Origin: Chloroflexota bacterium
GTDB lineage: Bacteria > Chloroflexota > Anaerolineae > Anaerolineales > Villigracilaceae
Assembly: GCA_016234555.1 (NCBI GenBank)
Contig: JACRBJ010000096.1
Span: 1-64,000 of the forward strand
Reading direction: 5' to 3'
Length of the DNA stretch: 64,000 nt
Part shown: positions 1 to 7,766 of the stretch, in pieces
Numbering within the stretch: the first letter of the stretch is position 1
Layout of the letters: each line of letters starts with the position of its first letter
Made by a program: the position numbers and the translations under genes
The notes under the pieces: generated by a model
Seen by the model: only the letters and a program-made list of their open reading frames with translations
Told to the model about the DNA's origin: nothing
Database searches by the model: none

Positions 1-146
1 GACAAACTGCTGTTGACCTTGCTGAACACGTTGCCGATGATGGGCCCCAGAATCATGAGCGCGGCGATAACAACGATGGCAACCAAAACAAGAATCAGCG
101 CATATTCCACGAGGCCCTGCCCCTTTTCTTTCGGTGAGAATAACAT
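1..146 (-). CDS. Flp-type pilin subunit, partial (cut by window edge)
   Basis: A small pilin whose 3' end lies outside the window; 48 codons are visible. The start ATG (144-146) follows a GGAGG ribosome site. The visible protein begins MLFSPKEKGQGLVEYALILV and continues as one hydrophobic segment to residue about 37. Gly-Gln-Gly-Leu-Val-Glu-Tyr-Ala is the Flp/Fap signature, in which the prepilin peptidase cuts after Gly and the Glu and Tyr at +5/+6 of the mature protein are conserved. It would be assembled by a Tad/Flp secretion machine for adhesion; no tad genes are in the window. Almost identical to the next gene, so a tandem duplication. Confidence 0.85.
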   Translation of the reverse strand, partial: MLFSPKEKGQGLVEYALILVLVAIVVIAALMILGPIIGNVFSKVNSSL

Positions 147-323
147 GTGAGATACCTCCTTTCCTTGAAATTCAATCAGGTGGGACTGAAAGTATACTAA
201 TTATAGCGAAAAAACTGAGGAATTACTTAATAAATTCGGTTGGCTCCCTTACAGTTTTGTGGGTTTTTGAGGTGTGGGTGTGGAAGGTTTGCTTGAAAGT
301 CCCCGATGGATGTGTAAAATAAT

Positions 324-359
324 TTTGGGCGGTTTGTTAGAAGCAACAAACCGCCCAAA
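324..359 (-). terminator. Rho-independent terminator after the second pilin gene
   Basis: A 15-bp perfect stem (324-338 with 345-359, core GGGCGGTTTGTT) with a 6-nt loop. On the minus strand it is followed by AATTATTTTAC. It lies just downstream of the pilin stop at 387, separating the two pilin genes into different transcripts or attenuating the downstream copy. Confidence 0.75.
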
Positions 360-386
360 TAATTATTCCCTCTTCGGTTTGGTGAG

Positions 387-542
387 CTAAATACTGGACA
401 GGCTGCTGTTGACCTTGCTGAACACGCCGCCAATTACGGGACCCAGGATCATGAGCGCGGCGATAACAACGATGGCAACCAAAACAAGAATCAGCGCATA
501 TTCCACAAGACCCTGTCCCTTCTCTTTTGGTGAGAATAACAT
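387..542 (-). CDS. Flp-type pilin subunit
   Basis: A 51-residue Flp/Fap prepilin: short basic leader (MLFSPKEKG), cleavage site G/QGLVEYA, a single hydrophobic helix of about 25 residues, then a short polar tail ending NSSLSSI. It would be processed at the membrane and polymerised into a thin Tad pilus. The start codon (540-542) has a strong GGAGG site upstream. It differs from the neighbouring copy only in the second half (PVIGGVF here, PIIGNVF there) among visible residues. It is too short for usual ORF cut-offs but the family match is clear. Confidence 0.88.
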   Translation of the reverse strand: MLFSPKEKGQGLVEYALILVLVAIVVIAALMILGPVIGGVFSKVNSSLSSI

Positions 543-651
543 GTGGACTACCTCCTTTCTTGAGAGATGGATGAAGCGTTTAAATTATAACGAGGAAGCC
601 CTTGCAGCCACTTAACAGTTTCATCTTTGGCGGGAGATATGTACTAATGGG

Positions 652-1425
652 CTACTGTGCCGTATTTCCGCCGTCCACCAAAAGCAGGTGACCCGTCACG
701 AAGGACGACTCGTCTGAAGCCAGGAACAGGACGGCGTTGGCGATCTCCTCCGGCTTGCCGAACCTGCCCATCGGAATGTATTCGCTCGCCTCCCTGATTG
801 CTTCTTCCAAAGTCACGGGATCGGAATCCTCAAAATACCCCTTCTCAATCCAGCGATCCACAAACGTGTCGCCGGGGCAGACCGCGTTGACGCGGATATT
901 GTCCCGCGCATAATCCAGTGCCATTGCCTTTGTCATCATTCCCACTGCGCCCTTGCTGACAATGTATGGCAGGGCATTCCTTCCCGCCACCACCGACCAA
1001 TCCGAGCCGTTGTTGATAATCACGCCGCCACCCTGCTTCTTCATCTGCGGGATGACCAGACTGCACATGTGCCAGGCCGCCGTCACATTGATTTCCAGCG
1101 TGTCGCGCCAGACATCCTCGGAGGTGGTGTCCGCCATCCCTTTGGTGACGATGCCCGCGTTGTTGAACAAAATGTCGATTCGACCAAACTCCCTGAGAGC
1201 GGAATCCACCACCCGTTGACAATCCTCCACTTTTGTATGATCCGCCTCGACGAAAACGCATCGACCGCCCCTTTGCCTGCATTCCGCTTCGACGGCTTTC
1301 CCCAACCCTGAGCGTCGCCCCGTGACGATGAGGTTCGCGCCTTCCTCTGCAAAGCGCAGGGCGGTGGCTTTCCCAATTCCGCTTGTGCCGCCTGTGATAA
1401 TGGCTGTCTTATTTTTTAGTTTCAT
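652..1425 (-). CDS. Short-chain dehydrogenase/reductase (SDR)
   Basis: A 257-residue classical SDR that would oxidise or reduce an unknown alcohol/ketone with NAD(P). Seen: cofactor motif TGGTSGIG near residue 11, NNAG near 88, catalytic Ser in the NNGSDWS stretch, and YIVSK carrying the catalytic Tyr and Lys. The C-terminal LLLVDGG is typical. The start at 1425 is chosen over upstream codons because MKLKNKTAIITGG is the normal SDR start and GAGGAGA sits just before it; the longer frame reads into the neighbouring gene. It is the last of four minus-strand genes that include glycosyltransferases, so a sugar or surface-polymer substrate is possible but not shown. Confidence 0.85.
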   Translation of the reverse strand: MKLKNKTAIITGGTSGIGKATALRFAEEGANLIVTGRRSGLGKAVEAECRQRGGRCVFVEADHTKVEDCQRVVDSALREFGRIDILFNNAGIVTKGMADTTSEDVWRDTLEINVTAAWHMCSLVIPQMKKQGGGVIINNGSDWSVVAGRNALPYIVSKGAVGMMTKAMALDYARDNIRVNAVCPGDTFVDRWIEKGYFEDSDPVTLEEAIREASEYIPMGRFGKPEEIANAVLFLASDESSFVTGHLLLVDGGNTAQ

Positions 1426-1459
1426 CTTTGTCTCCTCAAAGCCGGCGCGGCGTGGGCGC

Positions 1460-2407
1460 TTAAGAGTAGTACCAGGCAAAGATTTTATTGTAAATTGCCA
1501 GCAACATCTTCTTGACCGGAGCCAGTTCCAGCACGCGCTTTCCAAACGAAACGTGTTTTTTCTTCCCCACTTGTTTTAGTTCTCCGCGCAGGTATCCCAG
1601 CGTATTGGACATGTTCATCGCCAGCGGGTCGGAGACCATCAGGCGCAGCAAGCCCGCGTCGTTCATGCGCTTGTCGAGTTGACGGACCTGTCCCATGGGC
1701 TTGTCCATGTCAAAGGGCAGGAACTGCTGGAGCGTGGATTTGTATGCCGTGAACTGCCAATGCGACGCGCCCGCCATCGCGGTCACGCCCTTATAAACTA
1801 TTCTCCAGTCTCTAGTCTCTGAATATACTTTTTTATTTTCCTCTTCGGTCTGTCCGAGCGAGAGGTTGAATTCAAGGAAGGTTTCCCAAGGGATGAATTG
1901 TCCTTCGTCGAGAGTCGCGTTGCTCCGCGCCCATTCGAGCGTGGACTCGTAAAACTCCGGCGGCGTGCGGAAAGGACGCGCCGTCACCATGCCGACATTC
2001 GGGAAGGTTTCGAGGATTTCCACCGACCGTTTGAGCCAGTTCGGGGAGAACAAAACGTCCGCGTCGGTGTAGGCGATGATTTCGCCCGGCGCGCCCGTCA
2101 GCATCACGTTCCACGCGCCGCCCTTGCCCATATTTTTTTCGGAGAGAATCAAATACTGGATTCGTCCCTCTTCCTTTTCGTTGACCAAATACTCGCGGAC
2201 TTCTTCGCACGAACCGTTGTCGAAGACCATCAGGTCGAATGGCAGTCCCGCGTCCTTGCGCATCGACTCCAGCGAGACTTTCAGCACGTCGAGGGTCTCG
2301 GCGTAGAATCCGCTCAGGAAGGGGATGTAATTCAACAGGGTAACGGTGATCCGCTCCGGGCGGGCAACATCTTTGACGAACTTGGCAGGGTTTTGACCTT
2401 TTCGCAT
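1460..2407 (-). CDS. Family 2-like glycosyltransferase
   Basis: A 315-residue protein with a GT-A fold signature: ITVTLLNYIP at the N-terminus, MVFDNGSCEE near residue 65, and the metal-binding YTDADVLFSPNW near 115. It would transfer a sugar from a nucleotide donor to a growing glycan at the cytoplasmic face; donor and acceptor are unknown. No membrane helix is obvious. It is co-directional with another glycosyltransferase and a SpsF-like cytidylyltransferase, which suggests a polysaccharide role. The stretch SETRDWRI (about 1801-1825) is encoded by a Cc-agtctctagtctct word that resembles the repeats found in gaps of this window. Confidence 0.8.
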   Translation of the reverse strand: MRKGQNPAKFVKDVARPERITVTLLNYIPFLSGFYAETLDVLKVSLESMRKDAGLPFDLMVFDNGSCEEVREYLVNEKEEGRIQYLILSEKNMGKGGAWNVMLTGAPGEIIAYTDADVLFSPNWLKRSVEILETFPNVGMVTARPFRTPPEFYESTLEWARSNATLDEGQFIPWETFLEFNLSLGQTEEENKKVYSETRDWRIVYKGVTAMAGASHWQFTAYKSTLQQFLPFDMDKPMGQVRQLDKRMNDAGLLRLMVSDPLAMNMSNTLGYLRGELKQVGKKKHVSFGKRVLELAPVKKMLLAIYNKIFAWYYS

Positions 2408-2462
2408 GATTCGATTCCGATTTACGATTTTGGATTTACGATTTTCGATTGACGATTTTTTT
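2408..2462. repeat. AT-rich word repeat (tttacgatttt / ttcgatt)
   Basis: Three imperfect direct copies of a gattTACGATTTT-type word span the junction of the two glycosyltransferase genes and reach into the C-terminal codons of the upstream one (Lys-Ile-Val-Asn-Arg-Lys-Ser). It belongs to the word-like repeats seen repeatedly in this window. Confidence 0.5.
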
Positions 2463-3380
2463 GATTCGTTTCTTCCAGCGCTTTGGACGGGCGATGTTTT
2501 CGAGCATGTTTTCAGGCAGGAAGAAAAAGACGGCGCGCAAAAACAGCTCGAGTTTCCGTGTGAACCGCAGGGATGTCATCTTCGGGTGGGCAAGTTTACC
2601 ACCCGATAGCTGGTGTGTCGCATCCAAAATGGTATAGCGGATGTTCGCCTGTCCGCCAGCGAGACGGATATTCTCGTTCGTGTCGGGGTGGTCGTAGTGG
2701 GACTTGCCTCCAGGCAGGTGACTGTAATCGTGGTTCTGGTGGACGATCATTAGCGACGGCGTGCAGTCGATTACCGCCCAGCCTTCGCTGCGGGCTTTGT
2801 AGATCATCCAGTTGTCCCAGCCCGCGCGCCCGATGGTGAAGTTGGGAATGTCCTGATAGCAGGATTTGGGGAAGAGGAAGAAGTCACTGCCTGCGGGACG
2901 GTGGAGCTCACCCTGACTATGGACGGTGGACCGTAGACCATTGATCCAGTCACCCGAAAAGTCGAGAGGTTGGGCAATGTCCAAGTCCCAACGCTGGCTA
3001 AGCAGGACAAATTTCTGGAGTCCGACAGCTTGCTGTCGATTATTCAGCAGCAAGCTGCTGGACTCCAAAGCCGCTTTCACAAAATCGGGCATGAGGATCA
3101 TGTCTGCGTTGACGATGCAGAGCAAATCGCTGTTGGAGTTTTCACGCGCCAGTTTGAACATGGACGAAATCAGCGGTGTGCCGCTTGCATTGTGCTCCAC
3201 GTGAGGAATGTGCTTCACACCGAGTTCACGCGCGGCTTCGGCGAGACCATTTTCCTCGCCAAGCAAAATGACTTCGACATCGGGGAGCAAAGTCCACGAC
3301 TTGATGGCGTTGCGCTGGATCGTCGCAATGTGCGGATTGGTGAAAGGCTTGGGGGCGGAGAAGAGAGTTATCAAAGTCAT
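2436..3380 (-). CDS. Glycosyltransferase-like protein
   Basis: A 314-residue protein with a nucleotide-sugar transferase style N-terminus (MTLITLFSAPKPF), a DXD-like NADMILMPDF near residue 90, and a later SDFFLFPKSCY...GRAGWDNWM block typical of GT-A enzymes. Substrate unknown. Residues 106-122 (ESSSLLLNNRQQAVGLQ) are encoded by an inverted palindromic repeat at 3016-3067, placed right after the DXD-containing strand, and look like an in-frame insertion. No strong ribosome site is visible before the ATG at 3380. It sits between a SpsF-like gene upstream and a family 2 transferase downstream. Confidence 0.72.
   Translation of the reverse strand: MTLITLFSAPKPFTNPHIATIQRNAIKSWTLLPDVEVILLGEENGLAEAARELGVKHIPHVEHNASGTPLISSMFKLARENSNSDLLCIVNADMILMPDFVKAALESSSLLLNNRQQAVGLQKFVLLSQRWDLDIAQPLDFSGDWINGLRSTVHSQGELHRPAGSDFFLFPKSCYQDIPNFTIGRAGWDNWMIYKARSEGWAVIDCTPSLMIVHQNHDYSHLPGGKSHYDHPDTNENIRLAGGQANIRYTILDATHQLSGGKLAHPKMTSLRFTRKLELFLRAVFFFLPENMLENIARPKRWKKRIKKIVNRKS
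3016..3067. repeat. Cloverleaf palindrome inside a glycosyltransferase gene
   Basis: Outer arms TGGAGTCC (3016-3023) and GGACTCCA (3060-3067) enclose two hairpins: CGACAGC/GCTGTCG and CAGCAGC/GCTGCTG, each with a 2-nt centre. The same layout occurs at 17864-17915 and, degenerate, at 46654-46698. Here it is translated in frame. Confidence 0.8.
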
Positions 3381-3389
3381 CAGTTATCA

Positions 3390-3421
3390 GTAACGCTGAA
3401 CGTTCAACGTTTAACGTTTGA
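3390..3421. repeat. AACGTT-word inverted repeat at a gene end
   Basis: Short words built on AACGTT (CTGAACGTTCAACGTTTAACG) overlap the stop codon of the SpsF-like gene (3411-3413). The same word makes a perfect palindrome at 31201-31217. Confidence 0.5.
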
Positions 3422-4226
3422 GCGCGCGTTTATCAATATCCTTCAACGTTTTATGCTCAACTCCTGCATTGATTTTCATCAGGTGGGGTTCGTCGTGGAC
3501 CAAATCCAAAACATCCTTCCACGAGAAATCATCGCGCCCGTTGAAGCGGGAATAGATTTCTCGCATGAAGTCCAGGTCTTCGGGAGTATCCACTGTCCAG
3601 CGGTAATCGCCAAAGTCGGTGGTGTGATGCAGGAGGGCAATGTTGAATCCGCGCGGGGAGATTCCAGTTTGCAGTACTCGGCTTTCAGTCGTCAGTTTTA
3701 CACCCTCGTAAAAATAGGGCATGGCATGTTCGCGGTGTTGGGGTTCTTTGGCTTCCTTCCATGCCTTCTTCAATACTTTGAAGGTACAGGCTTCCACATC
3801 CAAGCCGATGGGATAGGTCCGATGCCAGGGCGGCGGAAGGCGATTACAGACGAAATCATATTTGCCTTCCAGCAAGGTGTTGGCCACGTCGTCGATCAGG
3901 TCAGGGTCGATGACGGGGCAATCCGCCGTGATTCGGACAACCACGTCCGCTTTGGCTTGGGACGCGGCTTGATAATATCGGTCAAGCACGTCGAAGAGAC
4001 TGCCTCGGGTGAAGGGGAGTCCGCTAAAGCCGCAGTACTCAGCCACGGGGTCGTCAGACGAATCTGTCGTAGTCGCAAAGATAACCTCATCGAGAGTCTT
4101 CGCCCGCGAAGTCCGCGTGAAGACGCGGGTCAACATCGGCTGACCTGCAATGTCGGAAAGGATCTTTCCGGGCAGGCGCGAGGAGGACATGCGTCCCTGG
4201 ATGATGGCAACGATTTTTGATGTCAT
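3411..4226 (-). CDS. SpsF-like cytidylyltransferase family protein
   Basis: A 271-residue protein of the CTP_transf_3 family (NeuA/KdsB/SpsF). The N-terminus IIQGRMSSSRLPGKIL matches the nucleotide-binding signature GRMxSxRLPGK, followed by ITADCPVIDPDLID near residue 97 and a RWTVDTPEDLDF motif near 229 as in SpsF proteins. It should activate a sugar acid or sugar phosphate with CTP; the substrate cannot be told from sequence. It is first in a run of four minus-strand genes with two glycosyltransferases and an SDR, so a surface polysaccharide role is likely. Its last codons lie in an AACGTT-word repeat. Confidence 0.78.
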   Translation of the reverse strand: MTSKIVAIIQGRMSSSRLPGKILSDIAGQPMLTRVFTRTSRAKTLDEVIFATTTDSSDDPVAEYCGFSGLPFTRGSLFDVLDRYYQAASQAKADVVVRITADCPVIDPDLIDDVANTLLEGKYDFVCNRLPPPWHRTYPIGLDVEACTFKVLKKAWKEAKEPQHREHAMPYFYEGVKLTTESRVLQTGISPRGFNIALLHHTTDFGDYRWTVDTPEDLDFMREIYSRFNGRDDFSWKDVLDLVHDEPHLMKINAGVEHKTLKDIDKRALKR

Positions 4227-4443
4227 GAGTGGGTGTTTGCTTTCGTCGAAAAGTATAGCATGAAAGTTCCGCCCATAAAGCGGGAACTATTTACCCGGAT
4301 TTCCCCGTTCTGACGAAGGTCTGAATATATCATCGCAACCCAAAGCGACACATTGGGAGAGGCGTAAGGCTTCGCGTAGGCTATTTTCTCATGGCATGTA
4401 ACGATGTTGAAACATACCCGTTCTTTGAAATAAAGATTAAAAT
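4227..4443. other. Divergent intergenic region, 217 bp
   Basis: Separates the minus-strand glycan genes from the plus-strand STAND gene and must hold both promoters. A short hairpin AGTTCC/GGAACT lies near 4264-4287. No convincing -35/-10 pair could be fixed by eye and no RNA gene is recognised. Confidence 0.4.
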
Positions 4444-6636
4444 GTGTCCATGGTTTCAATCCCATCCAGTAACATCGACGCAAGTTCCAATTCCCCCCTC
4501 GATGGCTTGCCCCATGGATTTTCGCCATTCATGGGACGCGAAGCTGAAATCGCCCAGATAAAACAGCTTCTCAAAGATAAGCGTCTTGTCACGCTTTGCG
4601 GCGAGGATGGCGTTGGAAAGACAAGCCTTGCATTGAAGGTCGCCGGCGAAGTGCGCCAGCAATTCGGAGACGGCGTTTATCTCGTGCCGCTCGACACGAT
4701 TGTCTCGCTTGAATCGATCATCGGCGTGATTGCAAGAAAACTGGGAATAAAAATCAACCCGCGGTTTGGGCTTCTTGAGCAGTTCTTTCAGGAGCTTTCA
4801 CCAAAAAAAATATTGTTGATCCTGGATGATTTTGAAACCGGTCCCGATCAAAACCGTTTCCTGAAACAACTATTCGACCTTACCTCTGATGTGAAGGTCG
4901 TCATCACCTCCCGTGAATATTTGCGCAGCAACGGGGAAACAGTGGTCAAGCTCGAGGGGCTTCCCGTGCCGGACCCTGACACACTGGACGCGGAAACCTC
5001 CCCCTCGGTTCAGCTGTTCCTGCAGCATGCGCGCGCTTTTCCCGGTTTCACACCGGACTTCGATGCAATTGCCCACATCTGCCGCCTGCTGGACGGAATG
5101 CCCTTTGCCATTGAACTCGCCTCGGCATGGACAATGTCGACCGACGACCTGTCCCGCCAGATCGAGCTCAGCCTGTCCCTTCACCCGCCGGACATCATAT
5201 CGGGCAGGTATCCGAGCATGACTGCAATCCTCGATTCACTCTGGGAATTTTTCTCCGAAATCGAAAAGCGGACCTTGATGGGGTTGAGCGTGTTCCAGGG
5301 CGGATTCTCCCAGCAAGCCGCCTCGAAGGTTTTGGGCGCCTCCAATTTTTTTCTCGATTCGCTGGTCAATAAAAAACTCATACATCGCGACGGTCCCCAG
5401 CGCTATGCCTTGCACGCCTCCGTCCTGCAATATCTGCAGGAAAAATTACATGCAAATCCCATCCTCGCCACGGATGTGGAAATACGTCACGGCTCCCACT
5501 ATCTTGGGCTTCTGCGGGACTCTGAAGCCGCTTTGGGTTTATCCGATTCCATGCCGTTGCTGGAGGAGATTCTCCCCGATGCCGAAAATATCCGCTACGC
5601 CTGGAAACGGACAGTCGCGGTCGGAAACCTGAGGCTGGTGCAATCCGCGCTTTCGGCGTGGATCAGCATTTTGTGGAACCGCGGCTGGTACAAGGAAGCC
5701 ATGGACGACCTCGGAATGCTGTCTGCGAGGCTCACTGAGTTTTCCGACACCGACCCGGATGCCGCATTGCTTTACGTGCGGGTAAAGAAATTCCAGGGAG
5801 AATTCCTTTACCTGATTGGCGACCCGGATGCGGGTTTGCGGGAACTGAAAAACGGAATTCAAAGGATAATTGAAAACGACCAGCTTCGGGATGAATCGGA
5901 TATCTATCACCTGATGGGGGATCACCGGGACCTGGAGATCCTCAACAGGGACGCCAAGGAGATGTACCGGCATGGATTGACCCTTGCGGAAAAAGTGGGC
6001 GAGTTGGCGCTTGTTTACAAATTCATCAACAGGCTGGCAATGGGCGCGTACATCGAAGCAGATTACGCAGGCGCGATCCCGATTGCCAGGCACGCCCTCG
6101 AAATTGCCAGGCAGCTTCAGGATAGGAATAGAATCGCCAGGTCGTTGAGCGACCTCGGCAACCTGTACTACATGACAAAGGATTACCCGCGCGCAAAGCA
6201 AATCCTGACGGAAGCCCTGGAATACATTCCCGCCGCCGGGGACCAGGTTTTGGAATGTACCATCCTCAATACCCTCGGACGGACGCTGGTCGCCAACAGG
6301 GAATATGCCCAGGCAGCGCGGGTTTTTTCCCAGGGGTTGAACCTGCTTCAAAATGTGGTTGTCAGCCCATTGACGGTTGGGACGTTGATGAGTGTGTCGG
6401 AGTTGCTGAATTTCATCCAGGAGAAATCCCTGGCGTTCGCGCTCGTCAGCCTCCTGATAAACCATCCCGAGTCGAATGTCGAAGTCCAGACGAGGGCGAT
6501 TCGCCTGCAAAGGTCCCTGAATTCGGAAAAAGTTCAGGCGGAGAAAAACGATTGGACTTTGGACCAGTTGGGAAATATCGTGGGGGACCTTGTGCTCATC
6601 TTCGAACGGAAAGCTGATTCCCCCAAACCATCGTAG
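4444..6636 (+). CDS. STAND (AfsR/NB-ARC-like) ATPase with helical-repeat tail
   Basis: A 730-residue signal-transduction ATPase without a recognisable N-terminal effector or DNA-binding domain. Seen: FMGRE entry motif at about 29-33, P-loop CGEDGVGKT (52-60), Walker B ILLILDDFE (123-131), VVITSR (152-157), and GMPFAIELA near 214, the GLPLA-type motif. A winged-helix-like region follows to about 345, then TPR-like helices (for example RIARSLSDLGNLYYMTKDYPRA). The family works as a nucleotide-gated switch, with repeats sensing a ligand or partner. GTG at 4444 or ATG at 4450 may start it; neither has a clear ribosome site. It stands alone, closed by a bidirectional terminator. The absence of an effector suggests a partner encoded elsewhere. 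Confidence 0.82.
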   Translation: MSMVSIPSSNIDASSNSPLDGLPHGFSPFMGREAEIAQIKQLLKDKRLVTLCGEDGVGKTSLALKVAGEVRQQFGDGVYLVPLDTIVSLESIIGVIARKLGIKINPRFGLLEQFFQELSPKKILLILDDFETGPDQNRFLKQLFDLTSDVKVVITSREYLRSNGETVVKLEGLPVPDPDTLDAETSPSVQLFLQHARAFPGFTPDFDAIAHICRLLDGMPFAIELASAWTMSTDDLSRQIELSLSLHPPDIISGRYPSMTAILDSLWEFFSEIEKRTLMGLSVFQGGFSQQAASKVLGASNFFLDSLVNKKLIHRDGPQRYALHASVLQYLQEKLHANPILATDVEIRHGSHYLGLLRDSEAALGLSDSMPLLEEILPDAENIRYAWKRTVAVGNLRLVQSALSAWISILWNRGWYKEAMDDLGMLSARLTEFSDTDPDAALLYVRVKKFQGEFLYLIGDPDAGLRELKNGIQRIIENDQLRDESDIYHLMGDHRDLEILNRDAKEMYRHGLTLAEKVGELALVYKFINRLAMGAYIEADYAGAIPIARHALEIARQLQDRNRIARSLSDLGNLYYMTKDYPRAKQILTEALEYIPAAGDQVLECTILNTLGRTLVANREYAQAARVFSQGLNLLQNVVVSPLTVGTLMSVSELLNFIQEKSLAFALVSLLINHPESNVEVQTRAIRLQRSLNSEKVQAEKNDWTLDQLGNIVGDLVLIFERKADSPKPS

Positions 6637-6660
6637 CCTCACTGAAGGCTGGTCCTGATC

Positions 6661-6706
6661 AAAAAGACCCGCTCCGGGCTTGATCTCCGGAACGGGTCAT
6701 GTTTTT
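6661..6706. terminator. Bidirectional terminator between convergent genes
   Basis: Stem GACCCG-C-TCCGG (6666-6677) with CCGGA-A-CGGGTC (6687-6698), one mismatch, flanked by AAAAA on the left and a TTTTT run on the right. It serves the plus-strand STAND gene and the minus-strand lipA gene, which converge here. Confidence 0.85.
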
Positions 6707-6720
6707 AACGCGGAAAGCTT

Positions 6721-7659
6721 TCAGCTTGCATCCCCGTACAACTTCCGATGCACCACGCTCAAGGCGCGGACCTGCTCCGCCGCGTGATACGACGACCTCA
6801 CCAGCGGATTCGACTCGACCCACTTGAAGCCGATCTCCCTGCCGAAGTCGCGCAGTTCGGCAAATTCCTCCATCGTGTAATAACGCTGCATGGCGAAGTG
6901 CTTTTTGCTCGGCTGGAGATACTGCCCGATGGTCAGGATGTCCACGCCCCAACTGCGCTGGTCGCGCATCACTTCCTTGACCTCGTCCATCGTCTCGCCC
7001 AAGCCGAGCATGATGCCGGACTTGGTCAGCACTTCGGGGTCGAGCTTCCTGGCATTGGATAGGGTTGCCGCCGCCCATGCGTAGTTGTCCTGCGGCTGGA
7101 TGGTCTTGAACAAGCGCGGCACCGTCTCGACGTTATGGTTCAAAATTTCGGGGCGGGCATCCATCACGATCTTCAAAGCTTCGATGCTGCCCTTGAAATC
7201 GGGAATCAATACTTCGATGGAGCAACCCGGCAGCAGTTCGCGGATGCGGCGGATGACCATCGCAAAGATTGGCGCGCCGCCGTCCCGCCGCTCATCGCGG
7301 TTGACGGAGGTGATGACCGCATGTTTCAGGTTCATCGACTTTACGGCTTGCGCCACGCGCTCGGCTTCGTTCCAATCCAGCAGGGCAGGCTTGCCGTGTT
7401 TGATGTCGCAGAAGGCGCAGGTGCGGGTGCAGACATCGCCGAGCATCAGGAAGGTGGCGGTTCCGCTGCCCCAGCACTCGCCGAGGTTCGGGCACATCGC
7501 CTCTTCGCAGACGGTGTGCAGTTCCTTTTTTCGCATCAAGGCTTGCAGGTTTTCAAAGGTCTCGCCCGAAGGCGCGCGGACTTTGATCCAATCCGGGCGG
7601 CGCGGCGGGCGTTGATCTGTTTGGGTCGAGACTCGGTCTCTGGTGGGGGTGACAGGCAT
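6721..7659 (-). CDS. lipA: Lipoyl synthase
   Basis: A 312-residue radical SAM enzyme that inserts two sulfurs into protein-bound octanoyl groups to make lipoyl cofactors of 2-oxoacid dehydrogenases and glycine cleavage. Both [4Fe-4S] sites are seen: auxiliary cluster cysteines 51, 56 and 62 (CEEAMCPNLGECW) and the radical SAM CxxxCxxC at 77, 81 and 84 (CTRTCAFC). Further family marks are ITSVNRD and the C-terminal VRSSYHA with the conserved Ser that ligates the auxiliary cluster. Length is normal. AAAGGAG precedes the ATG. No lipB or lplA lies next to it. Confidence 0.96.
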   Translation of the reverse strand: MPVTPTRDRVSTQTDQRPPRRPDWIKVRAPSGETFENLQALMRKKELHTVCEEAMCPNLGECWGSGTATFLMLGDVCTRTCAFCDIKHGKPALLDWNEAERVAQAVKSMNLKHAVITSVNRDERRDGGAPIFAMVIRRIRELLPGCSIEVLIPDFKGSIEALKIVMDARPEILNHNVETVPRLFKTIQPQDNYAWAAATLSNARKLDPEVLTKSGIMLGLGETMDEVKEVMRDQRSWGVDILTIGQYLQPSKKHFAMQRYYTMEEFAELRDFGREIGFKWVESNPLVRSSYHAAEQVRALSVVHRKLYGDAS

Positions 7660-7766
7660 GGTACTCCTTTTAATTCTATAGCGGTAAATCTACTGTTTCT
7701 TGCCCTGCTCAAGACGGTGAGGACACTTATGACCGTGGGTATTATATGATGACGCCATTTACCCGT

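Noticed and set aside
2970..4220. 416-residue plus-strand frame across the glycosyltransferase and SpsF-like genes
   Set aside because: Antisense to two genes with clear motifs; the translation shows no recognisable domain.
5539..6642. 367-residue minus-strand frame opposite the STAND gene
   Set aside because: Shadow of the helical-repeat coding region; no motif.
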